DNA of 64,000 nucleotides from Dillenia suffruticosa (taxonomy: Eukaryota > Streptophyta > Magnoliopsida > Dilleniales > Dilleniaceae), in NCBI GenBank assembly GCA_033439265.1, contig JAVTVX010000002.1, positions 13,188,174 through 13,252,173 on the forward strand, given 5' to 3'. Position numbers and translations under genes: made by a program. The first letter of the stretch is position 1; each line of letters begins with the position of its first letter. Below, in pieces: positions 12,430 through 25,391 of the stretch. The notes under the pieces were generated by a model. It did not search any database, had not been told where the DNA came from, and saw only the letters and a program-made list of their open reading frames with translations.

Positions 12430-13130
12430 CCCAATTTTCATGAACTCGGACTGAGGAAGCATGTCATCAGGATTGAACTTGCCCCAGAACCAATGATTTC
12501 TCCGCCAATGAGCTATAGCGCACCGTACCCCCTTCCCTCGCCATCTCTTCAATAGGGACATCCTTGGTCCCAGGAATCAAGTAAAATGTGAACAATGTCA
12601 TAGCCAATACAAACACCAAGAAGTTTAAGAACACAGCGCACACATCAAAGGCAAGAAAATCTGAGCAAGGACGAAAATGAAGAACATGTACTTGATGGAG
12701 ATGTTGAAGCTCATTGCGGCTGATCGAATCTCCAGTCGGAAGATCTTACTAGGCACTGGCCAACATAGAGGATCCCGGGACCAAAAAATGCAAAGCCCTT
12801 GTCCAGCGCTCTGGGTTCCTGTCTATGCCGAATTTCCAGCCTAGTAAGCCTGCAATTTCAAACTGCACAACACTTCAAAAGGGGATGGTCAGTGGTCACC
12901 CAATGAATATAAAAATTTGTCACAATTATTATGAAATACCACATGGACATTCTTCTTCTGGGTTGGTATATAAATATAGAAACCCTCCGCCTTTTACTTC
13001 GGTGAAGTAGAGGACATTGGTTACGGGGATGCCTATGGTGATGGAGAGTTGGAAGCCCATGTTGAGTGCCCTCCTGTGCTTGAATGATGCCATTTCTGCT
13101 AGGCATAGTATGGCATGGACTGCATCAAAT
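12430..13130 (-). pseudogene. Sugar transport protein (STP-like) pseudogene
   Basis: Reading the minus strand in shifting frames gives pieces of a monosaccharide/H+ symporter of the STP family. The first piece, near 13115-13000, is [19 protein letters not shown], corresponding to the loop after TM4 and TM5. Near 12770-12600 come [14 protein letters not shown] and [14 protein letters not shown], matching the EIFPLEIRSA block and a late membrane segment. Near 12600-12520 is PGTKDVPIEEMAREGG, the PETKxxPIEEM signature at the end of the last helix. The middle of the protein is missing, and stops and frameshifts separate the pieces. It is non-functional. The assignment rests on three separate signature blocks in correct order. 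Confidence 0.75.
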
Positions 13131-13347
13131 AATGACTTCAGAAGTTGATTAGTTTTCTAGTACAAAACGAATCACCAGTAACTTTATATAACATAACCTT
13201 TTTTTTGAAAGTGATACTCTGCCAAGTTATTAAACCAAAATGGTATAGGAGTTTTTTGCCCCCACCCAAGGATAAGAGATCAAAATCTCATATCCCCACT
13301 CCTCTCCTCTGTACGTAATGTTTCTCCTCTCTTCTCTGGGCCCTCAA

Positions 13348-13348
13348 A

Positions 13349-13382
<34 letters not shown>

Positions 13383-13389
13383 GTAATAA
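13348..13389. repeat. (AAT)n microsatellite
   Basis: About twelve AAT units followed by a short AAC run, directly upstream of the SINE at 13402. Confidence 0.9.
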
Positions 13390-13401
13390 CAACAACAACA
13401 C

Positions 13402-13599
13402 GGAACTAACGGACAATTGACCTAGTGGTGAGGATGCTAGGTCTTTTAACTAAAACTCATATTTGAATCTTGGAAATAGAAAGAATTACGTTAGGAGAGC
13501 TCTCCTTTAAAGGGGATCCGATAGCAGCTTGAGGCGAATCGGTCAGAATATGGTTTCGGATATTGATTAGTTCATAAATAATAATAATAATAATAATAT
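13402..13599 (+). mobile_element. Au-like tRNA-derived SINE
   Basis: Begins with GACCTAGTGGTGAGGATG (box A-like), followed about 35 bases later by a degraded box B-like ATTTGAATCTTGG, a body of about 100 bases, and an (AAT)n tail at 13577-13599. The head closely resembles plant Au-type SINEs. The neighbouring AAT run at 13348 may come from an older insertion. Confidence 0.6.
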
Positions 13600-13659
13600 C
13601 ACTAGAAAGCTGTCTTGGCCCAATTTTATGATTGGGTCTGACCCATTGGACCAAACAGT

Positions 13660-16600
13660 CTTAAATATTAGGAAAATTTAGATCATAAAAGGGTCCAGCC
13701 TACAGGCCTAATAGAAATTAACCCATTAGATTCAACAGGCCCTAAATTTTAGGAAATTTTGAATCGTACAAGGTCAGGTCCAGCCCCTTTTTTATTTATC
13801 ATATTTTTTTTTGGGTACTGTTTATTTATCATATTTTATGAACATCTTGGTATTTAAGGATTAGGCAGTCACTTAGAAACTAGAATCTTAACAAAAACAA
13901 GTTTAGAGATTGATAAATTCCTGTTTAAATTCTATTTCTTATCAAGTTTTAAAATATTGTTATTATTTTTTTATTGATCGGTAACTAATTTATTGGCTCA
14001 TACTAATTCAGCTCGATCTAACTATCAGGCCCATTAAAAGATGAGCTCTCCTAGCATCTATTTTTTTTTTTTTAATTTCTAATAATCGAATCCAAAAACT
14101 TGTTGAGGAAATCCAATACCCTTGTGACTGAACCAATAACATTTTGGTTAAAATTATTATTTTCTAAAATTTCAATTATGAATAACTACCGAATAAAGGT
14201 ATAGTTTAAAAAAAAAAAAGGCTAATGAGTCCCACTTATAATTTTATCTGAAAAACCTATATTTTGAATAACATTAGGCCGGCTTGGCGAATTTGAAATT
14301 TCGAATTAAATTTCGAATTTGAAATTTATGAATAAAAAAAGTTATATTCGGAGAGCCACTCCCTTAAATAAGACTTCATAAACATTCAAATATGATTAGT
14401 TGAAATATGATTTTGCATATCCAGTATGGAAACAGGAAAAAAAAAAAAAAAGAGAGAGAATGCAAGAATTTGAATAGTCTAATATATTGTGTCAAACATC
14501 AGCATGTGCAGATATAAACTTTTTAAGGTTACGCCCCCCCCCCCCCCCAATATTTGTTGGTGAAGTCAATTCATTTTGATATAAACTTTTCGAAATTAGG
14601 GTTTCCTTTCTATGTGAGAATCTCAAATTTAGTATTGGAATTTCAAATATTATATATGTTTGAGGTCGGCCAAACACTGTTGAAGAAAGTGAGAGGCGGG
14701 GGGGGGGGAAGGAATGGTCAGTCTGGTCACCATCCGATAAATCCTATTAACATAATTCAAATTTGAAAAGACTTACAAAAATCTTCTTAGTTGTAAGATA
14801 ACATCAATTCCTAGTCCCCACAGATATATTTTCTTCAACAAACGTGTGCTTTTGACGTTGGTTTGACAAGAATGTCTATGAATCCTTTCCCAAACACTCA
14901 AATCACATACATTAGTAAATCCCGACAGACCACATTTTTAAGGATTCTGAGAAAATAGCATCTGTCCACGGAATTGACACAAATCCAAGACCAAAATTTT
15001 GAAAAGTAAAGTGATACTATGTATCTGAAGTAATAATAATAATAATACAATTGGTATTTTTAATCGTTTTCTGAAATATTCATGGTTGATTGCTTGTCAT
15101 GGGGGTGGGTTGTGGCCTTTTATAAACCTTCTTGGCCAAATAATGTCCATGAAAATTAAATAGACATACCTAACATGACCTAATATGACTCAAAACAATC
15201 ATTTCAGGATCAAGAAAACAGATTATTTGGCTTTTGTTACCAATTCTTTCCCTTGAGTACAAAAACCTTGAATTGGGTCCCAGAGATCGTAAGTACAGCC
15301 GAAGATATAAAGCAAGATCATATATATAAGATGTGGTTCGAAGCATCTGACGCTTCTTTGTAATTGTTCACGCAATTAAGGATTAATGATCTAAACCTAA
15401 TTAATATCAAACCTTTGAATCAATGTTGATTGTGGAAGAAAAGGTCTAGTTCATTTCTCATGTCCCTCGGCATGATTTCTTGTCGATTGAAAATTTCTCA
15501 GACCGTTGAGACCACAATAATTTGTAATCTCACGAGGGTCGCCTATGACCAGGCACTCATTGGTTTAGGGCAAGATTTTATACCCTCCAACCAAAAAATA
15601 AATAAATTTAAAATTTTGTAGTTGAAATTAAATAAATTTTTAGTATAAGAATTATTAATATTATTATAGAAAAATATTTTTAAAATCTTATATTCACCAT
15701 TAAAATATCATTGTAATTAAAAAATAAGATAATGTTTCTCAGAAAATATTATGACTAAAAAATATTCTTTTTAAAACATAAGTTCTCTTCTTTTTTTCAT
15801 TTCATTGTTCTTAATTATTTCATTTTTTATTCATTTTTGTATTATATAGATTTGTTTTAATTCAATAAGAGCCCATGGATCTAGGATCTTATAACGGGGT
15901 TAATATTATTTGTATAATCACTAAATAAATTAATCACTACTGGAACTTAAGTTTGCTTTTCAAAAAATTATCAAATATACTAATTATCAAATTATGTCCG
16001 TTTATACGGTATAAAAAGAATATATATGAATTAGAATAGTTATGGTAAGAAATCTAATATATTCAGTTTTGAAATGTATATGGTGATGTGATTATGCGCT
16101 ATTAATTATGTTGTATTATGTCTAATCTCAAAAATGATATGGTTGTGAAAAGTTTTATTTATTTTCAAAAATCAGGAGTAATTTAAATTTTATCAACGAG
16201 TCTGACAAAGAAAGAGGAAAGGATATACCATGTCTGAGCCGTGTCCAGCAGCTCAATCTGTATTACTTCTATATGTCATGGGTGATAGTTGGATACTATT
16301 TTTTTGACTCAGGGCAATTTCTTCTCTTTTTTATTATTATTTTTTTAAAGACTAAACAAATGTTGTCAAAAGAAGAAAGTGAAAGAAGAGTTGAAAAACA
16401 CAAGAAAGAGAAAGCCTTTGTCTGAACCAATCAAAACCCAAAATTATCGATTCATATTCTGTCTCCTATTTGACTGAATCAAGGAGTCATAGCTTGGCCA
16501 CCGCCATCATTAGCCCCCTAAGCCCTCCAATCGGGCTCTAAATTATGATTAATTAATTTGGGTGTGTGTGATTTTGGGACAGAGCAAGGTTGTTTCCATT

Positions 16601-16950
16601 TTGATCGTCTCCCATTTTCACCCGCTGTCAAATCCAAAGTATACTAAAGATTAACCCACCAAAAATCTATCTTGCATAAGTACAGTAGTGAAACAGCTAA
16701 TTGCAAGCTTTTTTGAAATCCTTAAAATCCTTAATACGTGTTGCGCCCTCAACAGATAAATCTGTCACATTTTTTCCTTTTTGGAACAACTGGTCTCTTT
16801 ATATTTTAATCCGCGAATTTCCCACGCGTTCCCCTTTTTTTAAACACTTGGCACTCCAATCAATAACACTCGTGTCTCCCTCCCTCTCTCTCTCTCTCCC
16901 CCCACCCCCAAAACCCCACAAGTCTTTTCATATAAATATTATCATAATTA
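13660..16950. other. Intergenic, upstream of the ERF gene
   Basis: No coding gene recognised. It contains poly-C (about 14535-14549) and poly-G (about 14698-14708) runs, short repeated AAATTTCGAATT motifs near 14290-14330, and a CT-rich leader just before the ERF start (16876-16902). Confidence 0.55.
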
Positions 16951-16956
16951 TATTAA

Positions 16957-17670
16957 ATGGCTGGTCCTCCTATTACTGCGAAACGAACTGACCGGACTAC
17001 GAACACCTCTACTAGCAGTACTAATCCTCCAAACACAATTTGGACGCTTGATTCATCAACATCATCATCATCATCGCCGTCGTCGTCCTCGTCAACTCTC
17101 ATTGCAAACCACAATTCGTCACCAAAACAAGTCTCACCAATGATTCCTGCTAATAAACCTCAATTTGTCCGAAAGCACCCAATGTACCGAGGAATCCGAT
17201 TTCGGAGTGGCAAATGGGTGTCAGAAATCCGCGAACCGCGAAAAACCACGCGCATTTGGTTAGGCACTTTTCCCACCCCAGAAATGGCGGCCGCGGCTTA
17301 TGACGTGGCAGTGCTCGCGCTAAAGGGAAGCGATGCAGTGCTCAATTTTCCAGACTCCATGGGGAGCTATCCAGTCCCCGCGACACCGTCTTCTGCTGAC
17401 ATTCGCCGCGCTGCAGCAGCTGCAGCGGAGCTGAAACGGAAAAGGGTCAGAGGAATTGGTGATGACGGGGCGAGTACCGGAAATGTGACTGTAACAACAA
17501 CAAATGTAGAAGAATTTATTGACGAGGATGTATTGTTTGATATGCCGAATTTGCTGGTGGATATGGCGGGAGGAATGCTGCTTAGTCCGCCGCGGATTAG
17601 CTCGCCGCTTTCTGATGAATCGCCCGACAGTTTTGATGGGGAGAGTCTATGGAGTTATGGAGATATGTGA
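16957..17670 (+). CDS. ERF025: AP2/ERF transcription factor, DREB A-4 group (ERF024-027-like)
   Basis: Intronless frame of 237 codons. Residues 30-60 are Ser-rich. A single AP2 DNA-binding domain spans about residues 77-133, starting [19 protein letters not shown]88 and E93 are the positions 14 and 19 that mark DREB-type recognition of DRE/CRT (CCGAC) elements. An Ala-rich helix follows ([17 protein letters not shown]), with a basic KRKR that could serve nuclear import. The acidic C-terminus has [28 protein letters not shown] and a final ESLWSYGDM, the EDxxFDMP/MAxGxLLSPP/LWSY arrangement of the A-4 group. The nearest Arabidopsis relatives from memory are ERF024-ERF027, and the exact paralogue is uncertain. 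A CT-rich leader precedes the ATG. From family knowledge it is a nuclear regulator of stress or developmental genes. The frame is intact. Confidence 0.93.
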   Translation: MAGPPITAKRTDRTTNTSTSSTNPPNTIWTLDSSTSSSSSPSSSSSTLIANHNSSPKQVSPMIPANKPQFVRKHPMYRGIRFRSGKWVSEIREPRKTTRIWLGTFPTPEMAAAAYDVAVLALKGSDAVLNFPDSMGSYPVPATPSSADIRRAAAAAAELKRKRVRGIGDDGASTGNVTVTTTNVEEFIDEDVLFDMPNLLVDMAGGMLLSPPRISSPLSDESPDSFDGESLWSYGDM

Positions 17671-18153
17671 TGAAAAACAACAACCAGAACAGGAAGGGGA
17701 GAGAGAGAGGGGGGGGGGGGTACATGCTATTGACTGGTACAAAGAAATGATACAGTCAGATTGGAGTGATGATTGAGAGTATTCAGTTGTATAAAAGAAA
17801 ACAGTTTAGCCGCAAGCTATGCCTCTTAGGCGCTGTTGTTTTGTTTAGAAATAGTCTTATGTAAGACATTCTGCTTTTATCTTGTGTGTCTTTGGTTGTA
17901 TAAATGTGTCATAGAAGAGAAACTCCTGACTTTGGTTCAAATTTGTGTTACGGATTTTGAATTAGAATAATGTCTCTCCGCATTATACTATAAACTTTCG
18001 AGATTATTTAGAAATACCCATTTAACCCCAAAAACTGAACTTTCAATGAACTAATAATGTCTCACAAACTATTAATATCACGAAAATATATTGAATAAAT
18101 CTTTTGTATAGGATTCTATCATATTAAATTCCATAGTACCTTTTACTTTAGTC
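17671..18153. other. 3' flank of the ERF gene
   Basis: Starts with a GA/poly-G patch (17699-17720) likely inside the 3' UTR. No further gene. AT-rich to the LINE insertion. Confidence 0.5.
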
Positions 18154-18172
18154 ACTAATTCACAAAGTTTAT

Positions 18173-18352
18173 TTATTATTATTATTTTTTTTTTTGGTAA
18201 AAAGAAACACACACACAGCCTACCGAGGACTAAGAACCTAACTTCTTAACGCTATCAGGCCTTGGCCCCACCTATCCTACGAAACCACACCCCCATAACA
18301 TATTAACATATGCAGAGAGCAAATTGAGAAGATTCTGAGGAGGATCATCCAA
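18173..18352 (-). mobile_element. 5'-truncated LINE with 19-bp target duplication
   Basis: A 180-bp insertion flanked by identical 19-bp repeats ACTAATTCACAAAGTTTAT (18154-18172 and 18353-18371). On the minus strand it ends TTTCTTTTTACC followed by a poly-A tail that is impure at its end, typical of target-primed LINE insertion. No coding part remains, so the LINE family is inferred from the tail type only. Confidence 0.8.
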
Positions 18353-18804
18353 ACTAATTCACAAAGTTTATCGGAAGTCCTTGTAGGGACACTGGGACAC
18401 TCATATAGGAAAAAACTGTTGTTTAATTATTTTTCTCGGTGTTTGATTTTTTTGTGAATGTATGTGTTTTCGTAAATTTTATAATACGTGTAAAATAATA
18501 ATAAAGTCTGTTGAAGCACTATCTCCCGCTCAAGATCATCTTGCTAAGTTGCCCGTTCCATGATAAAGTACAATGTTAAATTTATTTTATGAAATTTGAA
18601 ATTGTATATGATACCACCAATCACTTTGTCAACTAGATAACTGTGTGATTAAAAATCACTTTAGTCAAATTAGTGGGCCCAATAATTGAAGCATGATTTT
18701 GGGAATTTATCTTAATCATTATAAATCATACCATATATATGTGTATATGTATATATATGAATCTCTCTTGTATAATTTATAGACCAAAAAACAAATTTTC
18801 AAAA

Positions 18805-18835
<31 letters not shown>

Positions 18836-20540
18836 CTCTTTTCTGAAATAGCTTACAATAGCTTTTGGTACGAATAGAGAAGGTTCTAAGTTAAATCCCT
18901 TATTTTTCATTGTATTTAATGATTTGCATATTCGTGACTTTAGGAAAATATAAAAATAATAAAATATTTCCCTTCATAAATAGCCTTTCAAATAAAAAAT
19001 TAGATTAATTCATATAATTTGTTTGAATTAATAAGATAAAAATAAAATTTAAAAAAGAAACTTCAAAATTATAAGAATTTTAAAATTTATTATCAAAATT
19101 TTTGATTTCAAATGCAATTTTGATTTTTGAATGTAAATAAACCATCACAATTCGATTTTGATTTTTGGATAGGAATAAACCGTGGGATCCTGGTTTTAGG
19201 AATGAGTTGTTTGAATTAAAGTTTGAATTAAAGTTAGTTCTAGTTTTTCAACAAAACAGAGATGTATTTTTCTTATTCTTTACAAAAAGATATTCATTTG
19301 TTTAATTAATCCTATTATTCGCTTAATTGTGAAATACTAATGGCCACTAATCTGTTGCCGCCATTCTTCAGAATCCATGGGTTCGGTCAAAGCTGCATGC
19401 AGTCATTACTCTTAAGAAATTCTAGGTTTCCGGGCTGTCACACTTTTTACACACTGCAATTTTCTTCAAACTTATGTACATTTCGGTGTCAGACGCGGCT
19501 GCGTCTGAAGAGACTGTGGTCCATTTAGCAACTTGACGATCGAGACTGTACTTAATACCATTCTATGACTTTTTTTGCCTAAATGCCTTAATCATACATC
19601 TCTTCTGCTCTGCTTCTTCTACATATGTCCTGTTGTTCTATGAACTATGAAGTATTATATTTGACATTTTTTTTTCCTTTTTCTTTTTTTGTATTAAATT
19701 GCATACAAATCCCAATTTACGTTGTGCAAGAAATGTTTTTATTTTTAAATAATATTAAATATTTTGATTTTAATAATTACTATATATCAAATAGGTCAGT
19801 GAAGAATTGTAATTAATATAGAATCCCCCCCTCTCTCTCTCTCTACTAAAAAGATCAAAAGAGAAGTGATTTAAAAGTGCAGGTGGATCAAGCAAATTTG
19901 GTAGCCTCAATACCTAAAATGCCTACTCGACTCCCCAGATGAAAGTCAATAAACGAAAATTTCCATTTTAACCTGGGACTCGACAGCTTCACGAATCATT
20001 CATAACTTCCGGGTTTCCCCCAAAAGTGTAAGGGGGAAAATACGTAAATAAATAATCATTTAAGTCAACTAGTATCTTTATTAGAGGTGAAATTGAGTTG
20101 AAGTTGGCTATGGGACTATTTACATTTATGTAATTCGAGAAAGCTTAATTAATGACTATACTCTGCTTTTATTAAATTCAATAAGCTCTTGCAACCAGAG
20201 GTTGTGTTAACGTGCTCATCTCCATTGCAATTTTTTTTCCCTAAACTTTTGATTAATTCCAAGTTAATTTTTGTTGAATTTCAAGTACTTAAAAACGTAT
20301 GGAAATATAAATATAAAGCGTTAATATTGAATTTAATATATAAAAAATTATCAAATCTCCTTAAATCAAATCAGTCTAAATTGTTATGGATTGTGATATT
20401 GAAGAGACATGAAATCCACCACTTAGTGGGTCCAAACGAGGCATCAACCCGGGAGAAGCCTCGGCAAAAGGGGCTTATATTATGAATTCCAAGTGGAAGA
20501 AAAGTTTTGGTGGAGTTGTAAGAGAGAGAGAAGTCGGCCA

Positions 20541-20544
<4 letters not shown>

Positions 20545-20579
<35 letters not shown>
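20545..20579. repeat. (GA)n microsatellite
   Basis: About 35 bases of pure GA, preceded by a shorter AGAGAG patch at 20520-20531. Confidence 0.95.
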
Positions 20580-20582
<3 letters not shown>

Positions 20583-20833
20583 GTATCAAAGAAAGCATCA
20601 AAATCCGGAAATCTGGAAAGCTAATTTCATGAAAATCAAAAAAAGGTTTTGCTTCGGGTGGGGCTTTTGTCTGGTACAGAATCTATTATCCACATATTAA
20701 ATGTAGCCGAAATTCCTTTTTCTCTCACCCTTTGAATCAACAAAAATCAAAATTTTGAAAAAGTTTGACTATTTTGGATCATAAAACTGTGGCCGACATC
20801 TACTCTTTTGCCTTTTCTCTTCTCTCTCTTCCA

Positions 20834-20862
20834 CCCCCCGCCCCCCCCCCCCCCCCCCCCCC
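20834..20862. repeat. Poly-C tract
   Basis: Twenty-nine bases of C broken by a single G, after a CT-rich stretch. Length may be unreliable because of sequencing or assembly. Confidence 0.9.
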
Positions 20863-21430
20863 AAAGTACCCATGGTAGGTGATAGGTCTCTCTCTTATCT
20901 CTGTAATGAAGATGGAAATGGGTGTTGGTCTTGTTTCAAAAAGGAAACAAGTTCATGATTACCATTGAGAAGACAAAACCCGAGTTTAACTATATAACTA
21001 TTAAAACAGTTAATTGATGTACGGACGCACAGTTTTTTTGCACTAATAAGTTAGTGGAGTTTGTCGTTGCTTGGAATCCTGTCTCCTGCATGATTAAGTA
21101 AAATGTTAAATAAATTAAATTTTATGTAATAATTTATTTTACATTTTTTAATAGGAATTTCCATATTATGTTTACGACATAAAATTCATAAAATGTACGT
21201 GAAACATACACTTGCATACTTTTAGCACAATTATTAAAATTTGAATACTAATCTTATTAGAAATTATATATACATTCTGGTTTAGTCTCAAATTTATATA
21301 TATAACTAATTAATATACGAACTCATATATCAATTAATTGTTTCGAGTGATCTATTTTAAAAATAATTCTCTTAATATATATTTTTTTAATTTTAAATTT
21401 AAAATTTAGTTAAAATACTTAACACCTTTA

Positions 21431-21622
21431 TTTTTTTTTTTGGTAACTTGATCATCCGGTATTCGGAATTTCGTTCCGACTAATCCGAATCGAAAAGTCT
21501 GTCAGGCCTCAATTGAGGGGGTTCTCTTCCAACAAAATTTTTTTCGTACCCAATGTGAGTCGAACTCCCGATCTGGTTAAGGGACGAAGGTACCCTTCCC
21601 ATTTACGCCAACATATGTTGGT
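21431..21622 (-). mobile_element. tRNA-derived SINE, family 1
   Basis: On the minus strand it starts near TGGCGTAAATGGGAAGG (box A-like), then GGGAGTTCGACTC (box B-like, about 35 bases on), a body of about 100 bases with CCTCAATTGAGGCC, and an A-rich tail read as poly-T at its + strand left end. It is flanked by near-identical repeats CTTAACACC(T/C)TTA at 21418-21430 and 21623-21635. The same family recurs at 26095. Confidence 0.8.
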
Positions 21623-21664
21623 CTTAACACCCTTATCTATCGATATTGATTCTGGTCTAGAATT

Positions 21665-21873
21665 ATTATTATTATTTTTTGTATCATGGATAAATCACCA
21701 ATCTAGTATCTGGGGTTCGTCCTGATTAATCTGGGTCGATCGCTTACAGGGCCCAATTGAGAAGACAGAGCACCCAATGTTGATTTTTCCGTTCCTATAG
21801 AGAATCAAACTTTCGACCATAATTTAAAAAATGTTAATTTTTGAATCAATTGAGTTATCAGGCGTTAATATTT
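21665..21873 (-). mobile_element. Related SINE
   Basis: Minus-strand box B-like GGTCGAAAGTTTGATTC and the same downstream order as the neighbouring SINE (AATTGGG, then GATTAATC and a tail). The flanks GGT(C/G)TAGAATT look like a target duplication. It is more diverged than the copies at 21431 and 26095. Confidence 0.55.
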
Positions 21874-24800
21874 TGGTGTAGAATTTTGATACATAACTGA
21901 GGTGACCTTCCGTGATCCCCGTAACAGTAGAACAATACAATATATGGATCTATAGGTATCACCTTCAAGGCTCGCGCATGCAAACATGCACGAGGTGTGT
22001 AATACAGCTACAACAATTGACTAATTTCAAGGCTGTCTTTCTCATGTCAGATAAACAGACAAGTATACTACGTGTTTATCTGAAATTGGACAACACGAAC
22101 ATACTGCACGTGTCTCACATTGGAAAATTTGAAACATGACATCTACCGAAGTTGGTCGGTACATATCATATTTGAAAAAAGAAAAAGAAAAAAAAGGCAG
22201 TCCACTATTTCTACAAAATTTATCTCTTTTGCTCTCAATCTATGAATGTATGTAAATATCGAATGTGACAGGAAATCACATTTGAAAACATGCGATTGTA
22301 GTTTCACATCAAATTTTGGTTGAACACGCAATTTTTGCAATAAAATTGACAAATTATACATTGTATTTTTTTTTTAAATATAAGAAAAACTTGAATTTGA
22401 TATCTCTAAAGGGAAAAGAATAACAATAATTCAGTTATAATTTATCGATATATATTACAATTTTAGTGAAGTATACAAGTTTACTGTCTGAATAAACTTG
22501 CAAAGTTCCTGAGTTTGCATGTGTGGGTAAAATAAAAGGTGAGAATTTTATTAGTTTAATAAGAAGCACGAAGACACCCAATAAAAAATAATCATTGACT
22601 TCCAAAAGGAGATGGCAAGTTTAGACAATGCCATTTAAGGGAATGTGAGTATCAAAGGACTATCAACTACATAATAAAAGAACAATAGTATTTGACTACT
22701 GATGGAGAGAATAAGAAATAGAATAAATGTCAGATTACTCTTAAATAAAGGGCACTGGAGATGGGGTTCACTTCATTTGGGCGGTTTGTTTTCTTATAAC
22801 ATCTTAGGCGTCCATTGTTGTGGACACCGTCTCAAATATCTCTTTTGGTCAACATAATTTTGATAAAAGCGAAAGCATTCATCTCTCTCTCTCTATACTT
22901 GACCGACCAATATCTAAAATTATATTTTAATTAATTCAGTTTGAATTACTATTAGACTTTTTATAAAAGAGAGTTCTCTTAATGTTCCCAAAAAAATAAC
23001 CTAGTGGTACAAACCCCCCTCGCCCAACCTAATGATTTCATGTTCACATTTTTGTATAACAAAAAAAAAGAATTCTTTTAATATAATTTTTTTCTATTTT
23101 TAATATTCAAACTCAAGTCTTAGTTAAAGTATATAGCGTTCTTCTCACTAAGTCAACTATCTGTTGATTTCTCAAAATCATTACATTATTATGATAAAAC
23201 AGTAATGATTTTGATTTATATATCTAAGATGTTTTGATTTTGCTTCTTTTTCTTTTTTGTGATAACAAGGAACTTTCATTCGCTTTTATGTTGATTTCAA
23301 GCTCCAAACTTTAGCGGCGATTTAGTGGAAAAGCAGACCAAGATTATTTTTGAAGTTTTCAGGGTACTAGCTATATGGTCCAAAGCCCCACATATTAAAA
23401 AGAATTTTGGGTCTCACATTGATTAGACTAATGCATATGATTCTGATCCTTTGGTCCATATGATGATGTTACATCTTTGTTTTCTTTTCCTTCACTTTAT
23501 TTAAAGGAGTTATACTTTTCAAAATCATTTCAACCAAAAACCCACATGGTCAAATTTTTTGCAATAATAGTTCTTGCCTTAACAATCAAATTAGATCATT
23601 CAACAAGTACTCTCTCTCTCTCTCACACAGATTTCATTTTTCTTTTCTTAAATTTTCTAGGAGATAAATATAAAATTAAAGAGAGGATTTATATGGGAGG
23701 GAAAGAATCATGATTCAATTACCTTGTTTAGGATAAAAAAAAACAATATGCCAATCTCACAAAATTAAGTAGAAATATGATTTACGTGATTCGACCAATA
23801 TACTTGAATCTATGTACGGAGAGAAAACATAATTTTACCATATCAAATGAAAGGTACAAAAATAAGAGATAACATTGCCCAACATCTAAAGTGATTCATG
23901 AGAAACCCATCAAACCTTAGGGAAACCTAAAAATGGAACCTCCAAAGTGCAATAAAGAATTATATCCGAAAAGAATTTCTAAAAAGAAAGGCCTACTTCA
24001 AAAGCGAGAACCAACTCCAATTCTACCCTTGGAAGTACATCATATTTATAGGCTTGGGTTACTAGACTCTTAGTCCATAATAGATTTCTGTTCCTAATAC
24101 ATAATAATCATACTAGGAAAACTCTAAAAAGAAGCCCAACATAACTCAAAATTTTTTAACTAGCATAATAAATTAAGAGACTAAATACAGGTAGAGAACA
24201 TGTCTGGATGCACCTGCACTCCCGCAGCTGCCCCAACTAGGCACAGCTGCACCGGCTAAGTGCAGCTGCCCCCACCAAAAAGATGCTGGTGCTCTGCCAA
24301 GTGCAGCTGCACCAACAGCAATCTAAGAGCAGAAACAAAAGCAACATGAATATTATGAATGTCGTTAGAATCCGAATCACCAACTTTAACAACCTTATTC
24401 AGTGATGGTGGTTGTAACATACAAAAAGTGTAGACAAATACACCGAAAACAATCAATGCAATTTTTTGTGGGATTTTCGTCCTCAAAGGTTGGCTGGCCC
24501 AATGAGATGGGCTAGAGCAGTTCTGGACAGTTTATTAGGATCTTTAGAAGAAAGAATTGCTTATTTCCACACACCACACATTTCAAAAAAATATCATTTC
24601 AAAGTTACATGAAGAAATTCATTAAAAAGGGGCAAGGGAAGAATGAACCAGATTATGATCCGTAGACCCTTTTCATCATTCTAAAACATGAGTGCGTTTA
24701 GTATTGAATGTCAATTACACATGATTAAAGCATTTGATACTGTTATTGAACAGAATGGAAGATTACTACATCTGATGCAGCATATATCTACCAACAACAT

Positions 24801-25390
24801 TAAACTCTAATTATTGATGTTTTCTGGGCCCCCTCGATGGCTTGTCTAACAAGGGTGCCCAAAAATTGCATGGGCTTTGAAGAAGCCGGCAACAACATCA
24901 TGAGCCTGGAAGGGCCACAAACCTATAGAAAGAATAAAGTTTTTTTTTTTAATAAACTAAATATTAAATCTGATTCAAGCCAAGTTGAATTCTTAATAAA
25001 TAAAACTTTTCCAACGTCTGTTTTTGAAACTTTGTTTAAAAAATATAAGTGTTCAACCATCACACTAACTAAATATCGGTAAAAGAATAAAGGTAGTCCC
25101 ATTGATTAAACATCTTGTATTTGTGACAACGATTTCACATAATCCAATACATAGTTTCCTATTGTTAAACATGCCGGTGTACCTCCATATTACGTGCTTG
25201 AAAATATATAAAAATTAGGGAAAATAGAAGTTATATGTTTTAAAATAAGTACTTGTCAAATACTAGATAGATTTTACATGATTTTTTCTTTATAACTATC
25301 GACACTAATATTTATTTATATATTATTTAATTAAACAATGTATAGACGACAAAATAATAATTGTTATAGCTACTTATTATATCTTATTAA
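21874..25390. other. Intergenic stretch with retroelement-like debris
   Basis: No intact gene. 23740-24500 reads like decayed LTR sequence: it has a TTTACGTGATTCGACCAAT block typical of some copia LTRs, and a cluster of CAGCTGC motifs at 24215-24320. I saw no paired LTR, so this is only a suggestion. The frame at 24837-25082 has no recognisable domain. Confidence 0.4.
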
Positions 25391-25391
25391 C

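Larger units (their letters stand above)
18372..21417. other. Intergenic stretch
   Basis: No recognisable gene. It contains poly-T (about 18810-18834), a GA microsatellite (20545-20579) and a long poly-C run (20834-20862). Confidence 0.55.

Noticed and set aside
13402..13460. tRNA gene suggested by box A and box B
   Set aside because: No acceptor stem or anticodon arm can be folded; the tail is typical of a SINE.
22985..23070. Possible very short SINE (ACCTAGTGGTAC... with A tail)
   Set aside because: Box B is poor and only about 80 bases long. The TTCT(C/T)TTAAT flanks are AT-rich and could match by chance.
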